DNA of 45,691 nt from JAKOQB01 sp036824465 (lineage in GTDB: Bacteria > Pseudomonadota > Gammaproteobacteria > Burkholderiales > Burkholderiaceae_F), in the NCBI GenBank assembly GCA_036824465.1, contig DAITAC010000023.1:1-45691 (forward strand), given 5' to 3'. Shown piece after piece: positions 1 through 8,887 of this stretch (its first letter is position 1; each line of letters begins with the position of its first letter). The notes under the pieces are model-generated. The model ran no database searches and was not told where the DNA came from. It saw nothing but the letters and a program-made list of their open reading frames with translations. Both the position numbers and the translations under genes were made by a program.

Positions 1-111
1 TGGGGCATCGAGAACTGCGCGCTGTGCCATTCGGGCACACCGATGACGCCGACCCAGGTCCATGAAAGCACGACGCAGCGCCTGGCGCCGCTCGCGCCCA
101 CGCGCAAATAG
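1..111 (+). CDS. C-terminal fragment of a c-type cytochrome
   Basis: The reading frame is open from the window edge and ends at the TAG at 109-111, giving 36 residues. The fragment carries one CxxCH heme c attachment site (CALCH, residues 6-10), followed by a short Pro/Thr-rich tail. Only the end of the gene is visible, so neither the number of hemes nor the family can be stated. It lies 12 bases upstream of the next cytochrome gene on the same strand and is probably the preceding member of the same operon. Confidence 0.75.
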   Translation, partial: WGIENCALCHSGTPMTPTQVHESTTQRLAPLAPTRK

Positions 112-123
112 GAGCGTCTTGTG

Positions 124-1401
124 ATGCGACTGTTCGTTGTTCTATTAGTGCTGCTGGCAGCGCCGCTGACGGCCTCGGCCCAGGCCGGCAAGGCGGTCTA
201 CGACAAGGCGTGCGTCACGTGTCACGGGTCCGGAGTCGCGGGTGTGCCGAAGTTTGGCAACGCGCAGGACTGGGCGACGCGGATCTCGCGCGGCGCGGCT
301 GCCCTGTACAAATCCGCGCTGGAAGGTACACCCAAGGGCATGCCGGCCAAGGGTGGTCGCGCCGATCTGAGCGATGCCGATGTAAAGGCGGGCGTCGACT
401 ATATGTTGGCTGCGGCACGCGGTTCCGCGCCGCGCGCAGCGGACGCTCCCGTCGTTGCCGCGGCGGCGCCGGTCGGCGCAGCGCCATCGCGCGCAGGCAG
501 GGCCGTCTACGACAAGGCATGTGTCAACTGCCACGCCACCGGACTCGCAGGAGCCCCGAAGTACGGCGACGCGCAGGAGTGGGCATCTCGCATCGCGCGC
601 GGAAGCGCGGCCCTCTACAAGACGGCGCTGGAAGGCAATCTCAAGGGTATGCCGCCGCGCGGCGGTCGATCGGACTTGAGCGACGCAGACGTCCGCGCCG
701 GCGTGGACTACATGGTGGCCGCAGTGCGCAGCGCTGCGGCACCGTCGGTCCCCAGTGCGCAGGTTGCCGCTGCGGCGCCGACCGCTGCGCTTGCCGCGCC
801 TGTCGCGCCTGCCGCGCTACCCGCAGTGCCGGTGGTCGAGCGCACCACGACTGCCGCGGCGACGAGCGGCGATGCGGCCGCGGAAGTCAACGCGTTCAAT
901 CGCCTGCTGCGTCCGCTGGGGGCGCGCAACGCGCCGCCAACCCAGGACGGTATTCACGATCCGCAACACGACGGCACGATTGCGCTGCAACCGCCGTTGG
1001 CGTCGTTTGACCTGCTGCCCAAATCAACAGCGGGTAATCGCGTCAACTGGGTCGCCGCGCTGGCGGAAAAGAAGATCGCTCCGCGCTGGGATCGGGCCAA
1101 TCCCAAGGCAGAGCCCGTGGTGATGGATCTGAACATCGTGCGCGAAGTGAAAGGCACGATGCCGAACGTGCTGTACCCGCACAAGCAGCACACGGAATGG
1201 CTCGACTGTTCCAATTGCCATCCGGCCATCTTCATTCCACAGAAAGGCGCGAATCAGATCAGCATGGCGGCGATCCTCCTCGGGCAGAAATGCGGTGTGT
1301 GCCATGGCAAAGTCGCGTTCCCCGTGTCGGACTGCCGTTCCTGCCATTCGCAGAAGAAGGACCTGACGGCGGCGACGAACCAGGGCGGGCCGCAGAAATG
1401 A
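124..1401 (+). CDS. Pentaheme cytochrome: two c5-like domains fused to a c7-type triheme domain
   Basis: This is a 425-residue exported protein with a Sec signal peptide (residues 1-19, ending TASA). Two near-identical class I, c5-like domains follow: CVTCH at 30-34 with a Met-ligand motif KGMPAKGG near 71, and CVNCH at 133-137 with KGMPPRGG near 174. An Ala/Pro linker (about 200-245) leads to a c7-type triheme domain with CSNCH 362-366, CGVCH 390-394 and CRSCH 404-408, preceded by extra histidines in YPHKQH. The triheme part closely resembles the protein at 3249-3830. A likely role is periplasmic or outer-surface electron transfer. A Shine-Dalgarno-like AGGAG lies just upstream; ATG at 124 is preferred, and GTG at 121 is possible. 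The stop overlaps the next start. Confidence 0.85.
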   Translation: MRLFVVLLVLLAAPLTASAQAGKAVYDKACVTCHGSGVAGVPKFGNAQDWATRISRGAAALYKSALEGTPKGMPAKGGRADLSDADVKAGVDYMLAAARGSAPRAADAPVVAAAAPVGAAPSRAGRAVYDKACVNCHATGLAGAPKYGDAQEWASRIARGSAALYKTALEGNLKGMPPRGGRSDLSDADVRAGVDYMVAAVRSAAAPSVPSAQVAAAAPTAALAAPVAPAALPAVPVVERTTTAAATSGDAAAEVNAFNRLLRPLGARNAPPTQDGIHDPQHDGTIALQPPLASFDLLPKSTAGNRVNWVAALAEKKIAPRWDRANPKAEPVVMDLNIVREVKGTMPNVLYPHKQHTEWLDCSNCHPAIFIPQKGANQISMAAILLGQKCGVCHGKVAFPVSDCRSCHSQKKDLTAATNQGGPQK

Positions 1402-2339
1402 TGCGCGCAGTCAGCCATCAACTGATCGGCGTGGCGTTCGCCTGCGCGCTCGCCGGCAGTGTTGCGGCACAAACGCCAGCCAGCGACGCACGCGCCGCCG
1501 TCGAGCAGAAAGAAGCGCTGGTACGCCGGCTGCTGGAAGATTCGCCGGCGGCCAAGCGGATCAGTGCCAGCAGTGACGTTCAGGCACGCAGTTTTCTTGC
1601 GGCCGCGGCCGAGCAGCATCGCAAAGCACTCGCCAGCCTGCGCGCCGGCGATCTGGCCGCCGCCGAGCGGCATCTGAACGACGCGATGTGGAGCGCGGGG
1701 CGTGCGCGGCAACTCGTGCCCGATCCGACCAGCCGGGTGATTTCCGATCGCGTCGAGTACGCGCGCCTCGCCGCCGGTGTCGATGCGCTGCGCGCTTCGT
1801 ATGTCCGGCATCTGCCACGTGCGCAAGGCGGCGCGCGCGCCGCGGGGACCAACGCTGCGTTGAAAGATGCCGAGCTGGAACGCGTCGACGACCTGATTGA
1901 CGATGCCCGCAGTCTCGCGACCGCCGAATACTTCGGCCAGGCGATCCGCATCCTGCAGAACGCGGAACGGGGCCTGGTGAGTGGACTGTCGAATGTCCTG
2001 GGCTCATCGACCTTGACCTATGCGCTGAAGTTCGAAACGCTGCAGGAGGAGTACGCGTACGAACTCGATCGCAATCGCAGCTACGAGGAACTGGTTCCGG
2101 TCGCGCTGACCGAGATGCGACCGACGATGGATGTGATTCGCAGCGTCGGCCGCTATGTCGAACGCAATCAGGCGCTGCGAGAACAGGCGCAGGCGCAGGC
2201 CGGCCGCAAGGACTTCCGTAATGCGTTGCGGATCCTGCGGACGGGAACTGAGCAGCTGCAGCGAGCGCTGGCCGACACCGGGGTGATCGTGCCGAGCGAA
2301 CTGCCGGCCGAGGCGTCGGCGGCCGGGAAAACGAAATGA
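1398..2339 (+). CDS. Exported helical protein of unknown function, paralogue A
   Basis: The protein has 313 residues with a signal peptide (AFACALAGSVAAQ). The rest is rich in Ala, Arg, Glu and Leu and looks almost entirely helical. There are no CxxCH sites. The motif LKFETLQEEYAYELDRN and the C-terminal IVPSE region match the next gene (LKFETKEEEFRYEIDRN, IFIPG), so the two are tandem paralogues. The start ATG at 1398 overlaps the stop of the pentaheme gene as ATGA, which indicates translational coupling; a second ATG lies at 1401. I do not recognise a named family. The position among cytochrome genes suggests a structural or assembly partner of the electron-transfer complex, which is inference only. 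Confidence 0.75.
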   Translation: MMRAVSHQLIGVAFACALAGSVAAQTPASDARAAVEQKEALVRRLLEDSPAAKRISASSDVQARSFLAAAAEQHRKALASLRAGDLAAAERHLNDAMWSAGRARQLVPDPTSRVISDRVEYARLAAGVDALRASYVRHLPRAQGGARAAGTNAALKDAELERVDDLIDDARSLATAEYFGQAIRILQNAERGLVSGLSNVLGSSTLTYALKFETLQEEYAYELDRNRSYEELVPVALTEMRPTMDVIRSVGRYVERNQALREQAQAQAGRKDFRNALRILRTGTEQLQRALADTGVIVPSELPAEASAAGKTK

Positions 2340-2346
2340 GATCGCC

Positions 2347-3219
2347 ATGAGACGCTGGTTTGCTGTGGCACTTGCGGCACTGGCATTGAACGCTGCGGCG
2401 CAGATGGCACAGGACCGCGCGGGCGCGCCCGATCGCGCGCGGCTGGAAGCGCGATTGGCGGCGGTGGGCGTACTGATTGAGAAATCAACCGCGGCGCGCC
2501 AGGTCGAATCAAGCGGCGACGCGCGCGCGATTGCAAAGCGCGCCCGCGCGCGCGAGGTGCACCAGCAGGCCATGGGCGCATTCGAAGCCGGCGACCTGGA
2601 GCGCGCCGGCAAATTGCTGCCCGACGCAAGTGCGCTGATGTTCGAGGCGGTGCGCTTCGCCGCGCCCGAGCAGGTGACGGCGGAGAAGCAGCGCAGCGAC
2701 TTTGACGCGCGCATGGAAAGTGTCCGTTCGCTGCTGGCGGCGCAGAAACGCGTCGCCGCGGAGAAGCCCAAGACGCCGGGCGTGCGGGAAGCGAGTGCTG
2801 CAGTCGAGAAACTGGTCAACGAGGCGCGTGAACTCGCGGGTGCAGATCGGTTGGGCGAGGCGCGTGCGCGGCTGGATGAGGGCTATCTGATTGCCAAGGC
2901 ATCGATCAGTTCCATGCGAGGTGGAGACACATTGGTGCGCGCGCTGAAGTTCGAGACCAAGGAGGAGGAGTTCCGCTACGAGATCGATCGCAACGATACG
3001 CACCGGATGCTGATTCAACTGTTGCTCGATGGGCGGCGTGCCGGCGCGTCGAGCGATGCGATGGTGCGCACATCGGTGGACAAGGCCGTGCAGCTGCGCC
3101 AGCAGGCGGATACGACCGCGGCGAAGGGCGACCACGCAGGGGCGATCAAGATGCTTGAGGACTCGACCACCGAACTGGTGCGCGCAATCCGCAACGCCGG
3201 CATCTTCATTCCGGGCTGA
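2347..3219 (+). CDS. Exported helical protein of unknown function, paralogue B
   Basis: This 290-residue protein has an N-terminal signal peptide (MRRWFAVALAALALNAAAQ). The mature part is long, charged and predicted helical, with Ala/Arg/Glu-rich segments that could form helical hairpins or TPR-like repeats. It lacks heme-binding motifs. The segment around residues 195-225 and the C-terminus are clearly related to the preceding gene, so it probably arose by duplication. It starts 7 bases after the preceding stop and belongs to the same operon. Function is unknown; it may be a scaffold or chaperone for the neighbouring cytochromes. Confidence 0.75.
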   Translation: MRRWFAVALAALALNAAAQMAQDRAGAPDRARLEARLAAVGVLIEKSTAARQVESSGDARAIAKRARAREVHQQAMGAFEAGDLERAGKLLPDASALMFEAVRFAAPEQVTAEKQRSDFDARMESVRSLLAAQKRVAAEKPKTPGVREASAAVEKLVNEARELAGADRLGEARARLDEGYLIAKASISSMRGGDTLVRALKFETKEEEFRYEIDRNDTHRMLIQLLLDGRRAGASSDAMVRTSVDKAVQLRQQADTTAAKGDHAGAIKMLEDSTTELVRAIRNAGIFIPG

Positions 3220-3248
3220 CGATTGTCGGGCGGCGCGTGCGATGTCCG

Positions 3249-3830
3249 ATGAAGCGCAACCTGGCAATCCTGCTGACGGTCATGACAGCCCTGGTTGCAG
3301 TGGTTTCGTCGTCGCATGCGCAGGCGCCGGAGAAGAAAGCAGGCGCGCCAAAGCCAGCCGCGCCTGGTGAGCGCGTCTGGGCGCCGCTGGCAAAAGATGG
3401 CATTCACGATCCGCGTAATCCCGGCCTGAAGCAGAAGCAGGAACCGGCCGACGCGCTGTCAAAGCTGGCGCCGGACACTGCCGGCAACCTGGTCCGCTGG
3501 GTCGAGGCGCTTGAAAAGGGGCAGATCAATCCGCGCGCGGCGCTGAACTCTGGGACTCAAGTGCGAATTCGCGACGACTTCATCCTGCTCAATCAGCGCG
3601 GCGGCACCCCGATGGTGCGCTTTCCGCATCGGCAGCACACGCTCTGGCTGGATTGCACGAACTGCCATGACAAACCGTTCTTGCCCAAGACGGGCGCGAA
3701 CAAGCTGTCGATGATGATGATTCTGCAGGGTGAGCAGTGCGGAATCTGCCACGGCGCGGTCGCTTTTCCATTGACCGAATGCAGTCGCTGCCACAACACA
3801 CCGCGACCGACGGATCGCAAGGCACCATGA
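3249..3830 (+). CDS. Triheme c7-type cytochrome
   Basis: The protein has 193 residues: a signal peptide (to about residue 25, SSHAQA), a variable region, and a C-terminal triheme module with CTNCH 136-140, CGICH 164-168 and CSRCH 178-182. The FPHRQH motif upstream of heme 1 supplies candidate distal His ligands. It is a stand-alone relative of the C-terminal domain of the pentaheme protein at 124-1401, sharing the pattern DGIHDP, then HRQHT.WLDC.NCH, CG.CHG.VAFP and C..CH. It fits the c(7)-type triheme domain family known from Geobacter-type multiheme proteins. ATG at 3249 is chosen because it gives a clean signal peptide; GTG at 3237 is an alternative. The stop overlaps the next ATG. Confidence 0.82.
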   Translation: MKRNLAILLTVMTALVAVVSSSHAQAPEKKAGAPKPAAPGERVWAPLAKDGIHDPRNPGLKQKQEPADALSKLAPDTAGNLVRWVEALEKGQINPRAALNSGTQVRIRDDFILLNQRGGTPMVRFPHRQHTLWLDCTNCHDKPFLPKTGANKLSMMMILQGEQCGICHGAVAFPLTECSRCHNTPRPTDRKAP

Positions 3831-4204
3831 AGCGAGCGATCATGGCGATAATGCTGTGCGTCGGGGCGTTACTCGGATCGCCAGTGGCACAGGCGGAATA
3901 CGGCGACGTCGTGCTCAATCGCCGCTCGGATGCGAATGGCGTGCGGCCGGTCATCTTTCCGCACTGGTTTCATCGCATCCGGTTTCGCTGCAAGGTGTGC
4001 CACTTCGAATTGGGATTCCAGATGCGCGCGGGTTCCAACGATATCCGCATGGACGACATCGCCAACGGCAAGTTCTGTGGCATGTGCCATAACGGCGAAC
4101 TGGCGTGGAGCGCCGATCGATGTGATCTGTGCCACGCCGCCAAGCCCGGTATCAAGACCGGCATTTACGGCGGACACGAGACCTCGGGGCCGGGAAGATG
4201 GTGA
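3827..4204 (+). CDS. Small triheme c-type cytochrome
   Basis: The protein has 125 residues with a signal peptide (cleavage near AQA-EYGD, residue 23). CxxCH motifs lie at 55-59 (CKVCH), 84-88 (CGMCH) and 99-103 (CDLCH), and the upstream FPHWFH supplies likely distal His ligands. The size and spacing fit a c7-type triheme cytochrome, more diverged than the preceding gene. It was probably a periplasmic electron shuttle or a small subunit of a cytochrome complex. The ATG at 3827 overlaps the previous stop (ATGA), and its own stop lies inside the start region of the next gene, so translation of the three genes is likely coupled. Confidence 0.82.
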   Translation: MKRAIMAIMLCVGALLGSPVAQAEYGDVVLNRRSDANGVRPVIFPHWFHRIRFRCKVCHFELGFQMRAGSNDIRMDDIANGKFCGMCHNGELAWSADRCDLCHAAKPGIKTGIYGGHETSGPGRW

Positions 4205-5196
4205 TGCGCGGGTTCATGCCGCGGCGGTTCCTTGCGCTTGCTGGGGCGGCGGTACTGCTGGCCGCGTGCGCTGCGGCGATCGAAGAAGCGCGCCACAGCG
4301 CCGAGGAGACGGTGCCGCGCGCAGGGCCGGTCGACCTGCCGCTTCTGTGGTCGCTGCAAGGCGCGCGCCTGTCGAGTGCAGCCAACGCGCTGGGACTGCC
4401 AGTGACGTCCGCTGTTGCTCCGTTCACGCGCTTCGTGAGGCCGGCTTCGATTGCCGCTCGTGCCGGCGACCTCGTCGTCGTCGACAGCGGGGTGAGTGCG
4501 TTGTATCGCGTCGATCCGATCAATCAACTGATGCTGCGGCTGCCGGTGACATTGACGCCGCAGTCGAAGGTCGAGTTGCTGGAGGATCGCTCGATGCTGC
4601 TGGTCGACGGCGCGCAGCGGCGCGTGCTGTGGCTGGCGCCCGACGGCCGTGTGCAGCAGGAGCTGACCGCCGCCGCAGTCGACCTCGGCCGGCCGGTGGC
4701 GATGGCAAGCGATGCGCGCGCGGCACGGATACTGGTTGCTGATGCGCTGTATGGGCAGATCGTCGAATATCACCCGGCGGGGCGGGCCTCACGGGTGATA
4801 CCGGTGCGCGACGAGACGGGGGTCGGTGTCACGTCGCTGCTCGCCGTCGCCGCCGGCGTTCGCGGGTGGTACCTCCTCGATGGCGGCTGCCGTTGCGTGC
4901 TGATCGTCAACCGCGATGGTCGCGTGATCGGCCGCGAGGGGGTCAATGAATTGACACAGCCCGCGGCGATGGCGATCGACGCGAGCGGACGTGTGTTCGT
5001 CGCCGATGCTGGAGCTCGCGCCCTGCGCGTGTTCGCGCAGGGCCGCGCGATGCAGGGCTTCAGCTACCGCGATCTCGGCGTCAACGAGGTCGTTGATCTG
5101 AAGATAGACGACGCCACGCTCTACATCGCCACCGGGTTGAGCGGCCGCGTGGACGCGCGCCGCATTGTCGCGCGCACGCCGGGAGCGTCGAGGTGA
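4198..5196 (+). CDS. NHL-type beta-propeller lipoprotein 1
   Basis: The product has 332 residues. The N-terminus carries a lipoprotein signal with lipobox LAAC (Cys24), so it is predicted to be lipid-anchored. The rest consists of repeats of about 45 residues of the NHL/six-bladed propeller type, for example RPASIA..GDLVVVDSG and QPAAMAIDASGRVFVADAG, each ending in a Phe/Tyr-Val-ADA/VDS strand. There are no heme motifs. NHL propellers usually mediate protein-protein contacts. Possible starts are ATG 4198, GTG 4201, ATG 4204 and ATG 4216; 4198 overlaps the previous gene by 7 bases. Its place between cytochrome genes suggests a scaffold or surface partner. Confidence 0.8.
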   Translation: MVMRGFMPRRFLALAGAAVLLAACAAAIEEARHSAEETVPRAGPVDLPLLWSLQGARLSSAANALGLPVTSAVAPFTRFVRPASIAARAGDLVVVDSGVSALYRVDPINQLMLRLPVTLTPQSKVELLEDRSMLLVDGAQRRVLWLAPDGRVQQELTAAAVDLGRPVAMASDARAARILVADALYGQIVEYHPAGRASRVIPVRDETGVGVTSLLAVAAGVRGWYLLDGGCRCVLIVNRDGRVIGREGVNELTQPAAMAIDASGRVFVADAGARALRVFAQGRAMQGFSYRDLGVNEVVDLKIDDATLYIATGLSGRVDARRIVARTPGASR

Positions 5197-6284
5197 CGCA
5201 CGGCGCCGCCACGGTCGTCGCGATGGCCGCGATCCTGCTGCTCGCCGCCTGTGCCGCGCCTGAACCGCGCCGGCTTCACTTCGGGGTTGACGAAGCGCCG
5301 GAAGGCAAGGGCCTGCTGTGGCCGCAGGCGCCCGAGGTGCCGCGCTACCTGTATGCAGGCACGCTGACTGGGGAAGGGAATTTCGTTGGCGCGAACGGTA
5401 AGTCGGAGGGGCGCGGAAGCTCTTTCCTTCGCTGGCTGGTCGGTCTGGCGGGAGAAGACGCGAAGCCGGTGGTGTTGCAGCGACCGAGCAGCGGTGTCGT
5501 TGACGGCGCCGGTCGAATCTATGTCAGTGACACCAGCCGCCAAGGCGTCTTCGTTTTCGATGCGCTGGCAGGCGAACTGAACGTGTGGGAGTTTGCCGAG
5601 TCGCAGCGCCGCTTTGTCGCGCCGTCCGGTGTCGCGCGCACCCCGGACGGCACGCTATTCGTCGCCGACGCCGAACTCGGTGTGGTGGCGCGCCTCGATC
5701 CGAAGGGCACGCCGCTCGCGTCCGTGGGCCGCGGCGTTCTGAAGCGTCCGACCGGTGTGGCAGTCGACACGAAGGCCGCTCGTGTATTCGTCGCCGATAC
5801 CTATGCGCACGACATCAAGGTCTTTGACGGCGCGGGTAATCTGCTCGCCAACTTCGGCAGGCGTGGCGAGGGGCCCGGCGAGTTCAACTACCCGACCCAT
5901 CTTGCCTACGCAGCCGGTGAGTTGTACGTCACTGACACGATGAACAATCGGGTGCAGGTGCTCGACGCGGCGACTGGTGCGCCGCGGCGCGTCATCGGTA
6001 CGCGCGGACTGTATGTCGGCAATCTGGTACGACCCAAGGGCGTGGCGGTCGACAGCGAAGGCAATGTCTACGTGATCGAAAGCTACTTCGATCACCTGCT
6101 CGTATTCGATCGCACTGGCCGGTTTCTGATGGGCTTCGGCGGCGTCGGGCAGGGCAGCGGCAAGTTCTACCTGCCGGCGGGTGTATGGGTGGATGACAAG
6201 AACCGTGTGTTCGTGGCCGACATGTTCAATGGTCGCGTGATGGTCTTTCAGTTCCTCGGCGGTGGAGCGGATGGCGAACCTTGA
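5193..6284 (+). CDS. NHL-repeat beta-propeller lipoprotein 2
   Basis: The product has 363 residues with a lipobox LAAC (Cys20). Several well-formed NHL repeats follow: RPSSGVVDGAGRIYVSDT, RPTGVAVDTKAARVFVADT, YPTHLAYAAGELYVTDT, RPKGVAVDSEGNVYVIES and LPAGVWVDDKNRVFVADM. This is enough for a six-bladed propeller. It is a relative of the upstream gene but with clearer repeats. The GTG start at 5193 overlaps the preceding stop (GTGA). The end overlaps the 11-heme cytochrome start by 14 bases, so the two are translationally linked. The likely role is a periplasmic or outer-membrane docking protein for the cytochrome; this is inferred from context. Confidence 0.85.
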   Translation: MTHGAATVVAMAAILLLAACAAPEPRRLHFGVDEAPEGKGLLWPQAPEVPRYLYAGTLTGEGNFVGANGKSEGRGSSFLRWLVGLAGEDAKPVVLQRPSSGVVDGAGRIYVSDTSRQGVFVFDALAGELNVWEFAESQRRFVAPSGVARTPDGTLFVADAELGVVARLDPKGTPLASVGRGVLKRPTGVAVDTKAARVFVADTYAHDIKVFDGAGNLLANFGRRGEGPGEFNYPTHLAYAAGELYVTDTMNNRVQVLDAATGAPRRVIGTRGLYVGNLVRPKGVAVDSEGNVYVIESYFDHLLVFDRTGRFLMGFGGVGQGSGKFYLPAGVWVDDKNRVFVADMFNGRVMVFQFLGGGADGEP

Positions 6285-8886
6285 CGCAGCGCGAGTCGGC
6301 ACCCTACTGGTTGCCGCGCTCTGCACTCTCATGAACTCCGCGCAGGGAGCGCGCGTTTCGGATGTGCGCAACACGCGCCACAACCTGTCGGTCAATGCGC
6401 CGGCGGCAAACACCGTGCGCGCGGTCAGTGAGACACAGGTGTGCGTGTTCTGCCATACGCCACACCACGCCACGCCCGGGGCAACGCCGCTTTGGAATCG
6501 CAAGTTATCTGGGGCGACCTACACGCCTTACACGTCCTCTTCGCTCGATGCTGCCTCGATCCAGGGCTCGCTCGATCAGCCGGGCGGTTCGTCGAAGCTA
6601 TGCCTGTCATGTCATGACGGCACGCTGGCGATCGGCAATGTCAACGTGCTGAACCAGCAGGGCTCCACGACCGAACAGGGCACGGTCACGATCGGCATGC
6701 AGGGCACCGGCGCGGGCGGCGTGATGCCACCCGGTGCAGGTACGACAACGGGCTACACGCGCGCGCTTGGCGTCGATCTGACCAACGATCACCCGATCTC
6801 GCTCAACTTCACCACTGCGCTCGCCACTCGCGACGGTGAACTGCGTCCGGTGGATGCCAGCCAGAAGTGGCCGCCGGGCAGCGGCGAGATCGTCGGCGTG
6901 CGATCGTCCGGCTATCGACCGCAGGTGCCGCTGGAGCCGACCGGCGCCGCAGGCGTGGGCCAGGTGCAGTGCGCGACCTGTCACGACCCGCATCTGCGCG
7001 AAACCGATGCATCCAAGGGCAACCAGAAGTTCCTGCGCGCCAACCGGTTTCAGGAAACGACACCGGCACCGACGCATAACGCCGCCACCGACATCATCTG
7101 CGTGTCGTGCCACGACAAGAACCAGTCGAGCGGTATCTGGGCGTATTCGGCACACGCCAATCCGCAGGTTGCGACACAGACCTACAAGACGGCTGAAGCG
7201 CAGTTGCGCCAGTTTCCGGACGCCGTCAACAACGGACAGAACCTGCCGGTCTGGAAGGCCGCGTGCCTGAACTGCCATGACACGCATACCGTGCAGGGTG
7301 CGCGGCGCCTGCTGCGCGACGGCACCGACAGCACGAGCGTGCCGAAAGCCGGCGGCAACGCGGCACTGGAGCAGGTCTGCTACTCGTGCCACGTCGATGC
7401 GGCGTCGAGCGCACTCGCCTCGGTGACGACGGTGCCCAATATCCGCTCCGAATTCCAGCTCGCGCGACGGATGCCGATCACCAACGCGGACCAGGGGGTG
7501 GCCAGCGAACCGCACGACATCGGCGGGGGTTTCACTGATCCGGGATTCATTGACTGCAGCGGTCCGAGTAACAAGTGTGGCGCCGATTTCATCGAGCCGC
7601 GCAGCAAGCTCGGCGCGGGCAATCAGGCGAACCGCCATGCCGAATGCACCGACTGCCACAACCCGCATCGCGTGGTGAAGTTCCGCGACTTCCGTGGCAA
7701 TCCGGTCGGCACTCTCGCGGGCACGCCCGATGCGGCGGGAACGCACCGGCACGACGATGCCGCCGGCTACACACACACCAACATTCTGTCGGGTGTGTTG
7801 CGCGGTGCGTGGGGAGTTGAGCCGGTGTACGGCTCGGCATCTTTCCAGTCGTTGCCGACTTCTTTCATCGTCAAACGCGGCGATCCCGGGACAAGCATTG
7901 ATACCAGTGTCGGCGCGAGTTACGTGACGCGCGAGTATCAGATCTGCATGAAGTGCCACTCCAACTACGGCTATGACGACAACAACGTCTATCCCGTCGG
8001 CACACGCCCTGATCTGGGCGCGCCCGGCACGCCGTCCGGAACGAACAACCTGACGCAGTACACGAACCAGGCCAAGGAGTTCCAGGCCCCGAGCACGCAC
8101 AAGGGCGAGACCACAACCACCGACTCAGGTGCGTCGAGTCTCTACTCGACCAACAACCACCGGGCCTGGCATCCGGTGATGGACTCGACCGGTCGCACCG
8201 GGACAATCCGCGGCAACGGCAACGACATCAGCAATCGCTGGCGGCTTCCATGGCGTAACGCGGTCGGCTCGCAGTCGATGTACTGCAGCGACTGCCACGG
8301 GGGCAACGTGAGCTCGGCCACGTCCGTGATTCCCGATGGCGGTGAAAACGGCCGTCCATGGGGTCCGCACGGCTCGGAGAACAACTTCATTCTCAAGGGA
8401 CTGTGGAATACCTCGACCGGCACCGGCCAGTCCACGAACGGCCTGTGCTTCAAGTGTCACGACTACGACAACTACACGGGCAATACCGAAGCACGCACCG
8501 GGTTCTGGATTTCATCGGGGCCAAGTTCCGGCAAGGACGGGCACAAGGTGCATCGCGACAAGATCAGTGGCAACCGCATGATGTGCAACTGGTGCCACGT
8601 CGCTGTCCCCCATGGGTGGAAGAACAAGGCGTTCCTCGTCAACCTTAACGACATTGGCCCGGAAGTCGGTCTCGCGGCCGGGACCGAAGTGCGCAAGAAC
8701 ACGACCACGGCCTACAACCAGGGGCCGTACTACATGAACTCGATGCTGAAAGTGCGCGACTTTCGGCCGAGCGGGCAATGGGTCGATACCGCGTGCGGAT
8801 CGCGCGGCGGCACCGGCGGCGGCAATGGCCTGTCGGGCCGCGACTGGATGCGCGACGGCACAGAGGCGTGCACCAATCCGCCATGA
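6271..8886 (+). CDS. 11-heme c-type cytochrome, exported
   Basis: This 871-residue protein has a signal peptide (residues 1-26, ending SAQG). It has 11 CxxCH motifs beginning near residues 58, 111, 234, 277, 332, 370, 459, 559, 672, 726 and 772. Many extra His residues (HTPHH, HNPH, HTH, HPV) can serve as distal ligands. The spacing is wide, and long Gly/Thr/Asn-rich segments separate the hemes, typical of large extracellular or outer-membrane cytochromes rather than compact NrfA- or NapC-type proteins. Four additional Cys (FIDCSGPSNKC, TACGS, EACTNPP) could form disulfides. It does not match the MtrC/OmcS size and heme pattern by eye. ATG at 6271 gives a better signal peptide than GTG at 6262. 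It is probably the terminal electron carrier of the cluster. Confidence 0.88.
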   Translation: MANLDAARVGTLLVAALCTLMNSAQGARVSDVRNTRHNLSVNAPAANTVRAVSETQVCVFCHTPHHATPGATPLWNRKLSGATYTPYTSSSLDAASIQGSLDQPGGSSKLCLSCHDGTLAIGNVNVLNQQGSTTEQGTVTIGMQGTGAGGVMPPGAGTTTGYTRALGVDLTNDHPISLNFTTALATRDGELRPVDASQKWPPGSGEIVGVRSSGYRPQVPLEPTGAAGVGQVQCATCHDPHLRETDASKGNQKFLRANRFQETTPAPTHNAATDIICVSCHDKNQSSGIWAYSAHANPQVATQTYKTAEAQLRQFPDAVNNGQNLPVWKAACLNCHDTHTVQGARRLLRDGTDSTSVPKAGGNAALEQVCYSCHVDAASSALASVTTVPNIRSEFQLARRMPITNADQGVASEPHDIGGGFTDPGFIDCSGPSNKCGADFIEPRSKLGAGNQANRHAECTDCHNPHRVVKFRDFRGNPVGTLAGTPDAAGTHRHDDAAGYTHTNILSGVLRGAWGVEPVYGSASFQSLPTSFIVKRGDPGTSIDTSVGASYVTREYQICMKCHSNYGYDDNNVYPVGTRPDLGAPGTPSGTNNLTQYTNQAKEFQAPSTHKGETTTTDSGASSLYSTNNHRAWHPVMDSTGRTGTIRGNGNDISNRWRLPWRNAVGSQSMYCSDCHGGNVSSATSVIPDGGENGRPWGPHGSENNFILKGLWNTSTGTGQSTNGLCFKCHDYDNYTGNTEARTGFWISSGPSSGKDGHKVHRDKISGNRMMCNWCHVAVPHGWKNKAFLVNLNDIGPEVGLAAGTEVRKNTTTAYNQGPYYMNSMLKVRDFRPSGQWVDTACGSRGGTGGGNGLSGRDWMRDGTEACTNPP

Positions 8887-8887
8887 G

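Noticed and set aside
6607..8100. A 497-residue minus-strand frame opposite the 11-heme cytochrome
   Set aside because: The plus strand encodes evenly distributed CxxCH motifs; the antisense frame is a by-product of G+C-rich codon use.
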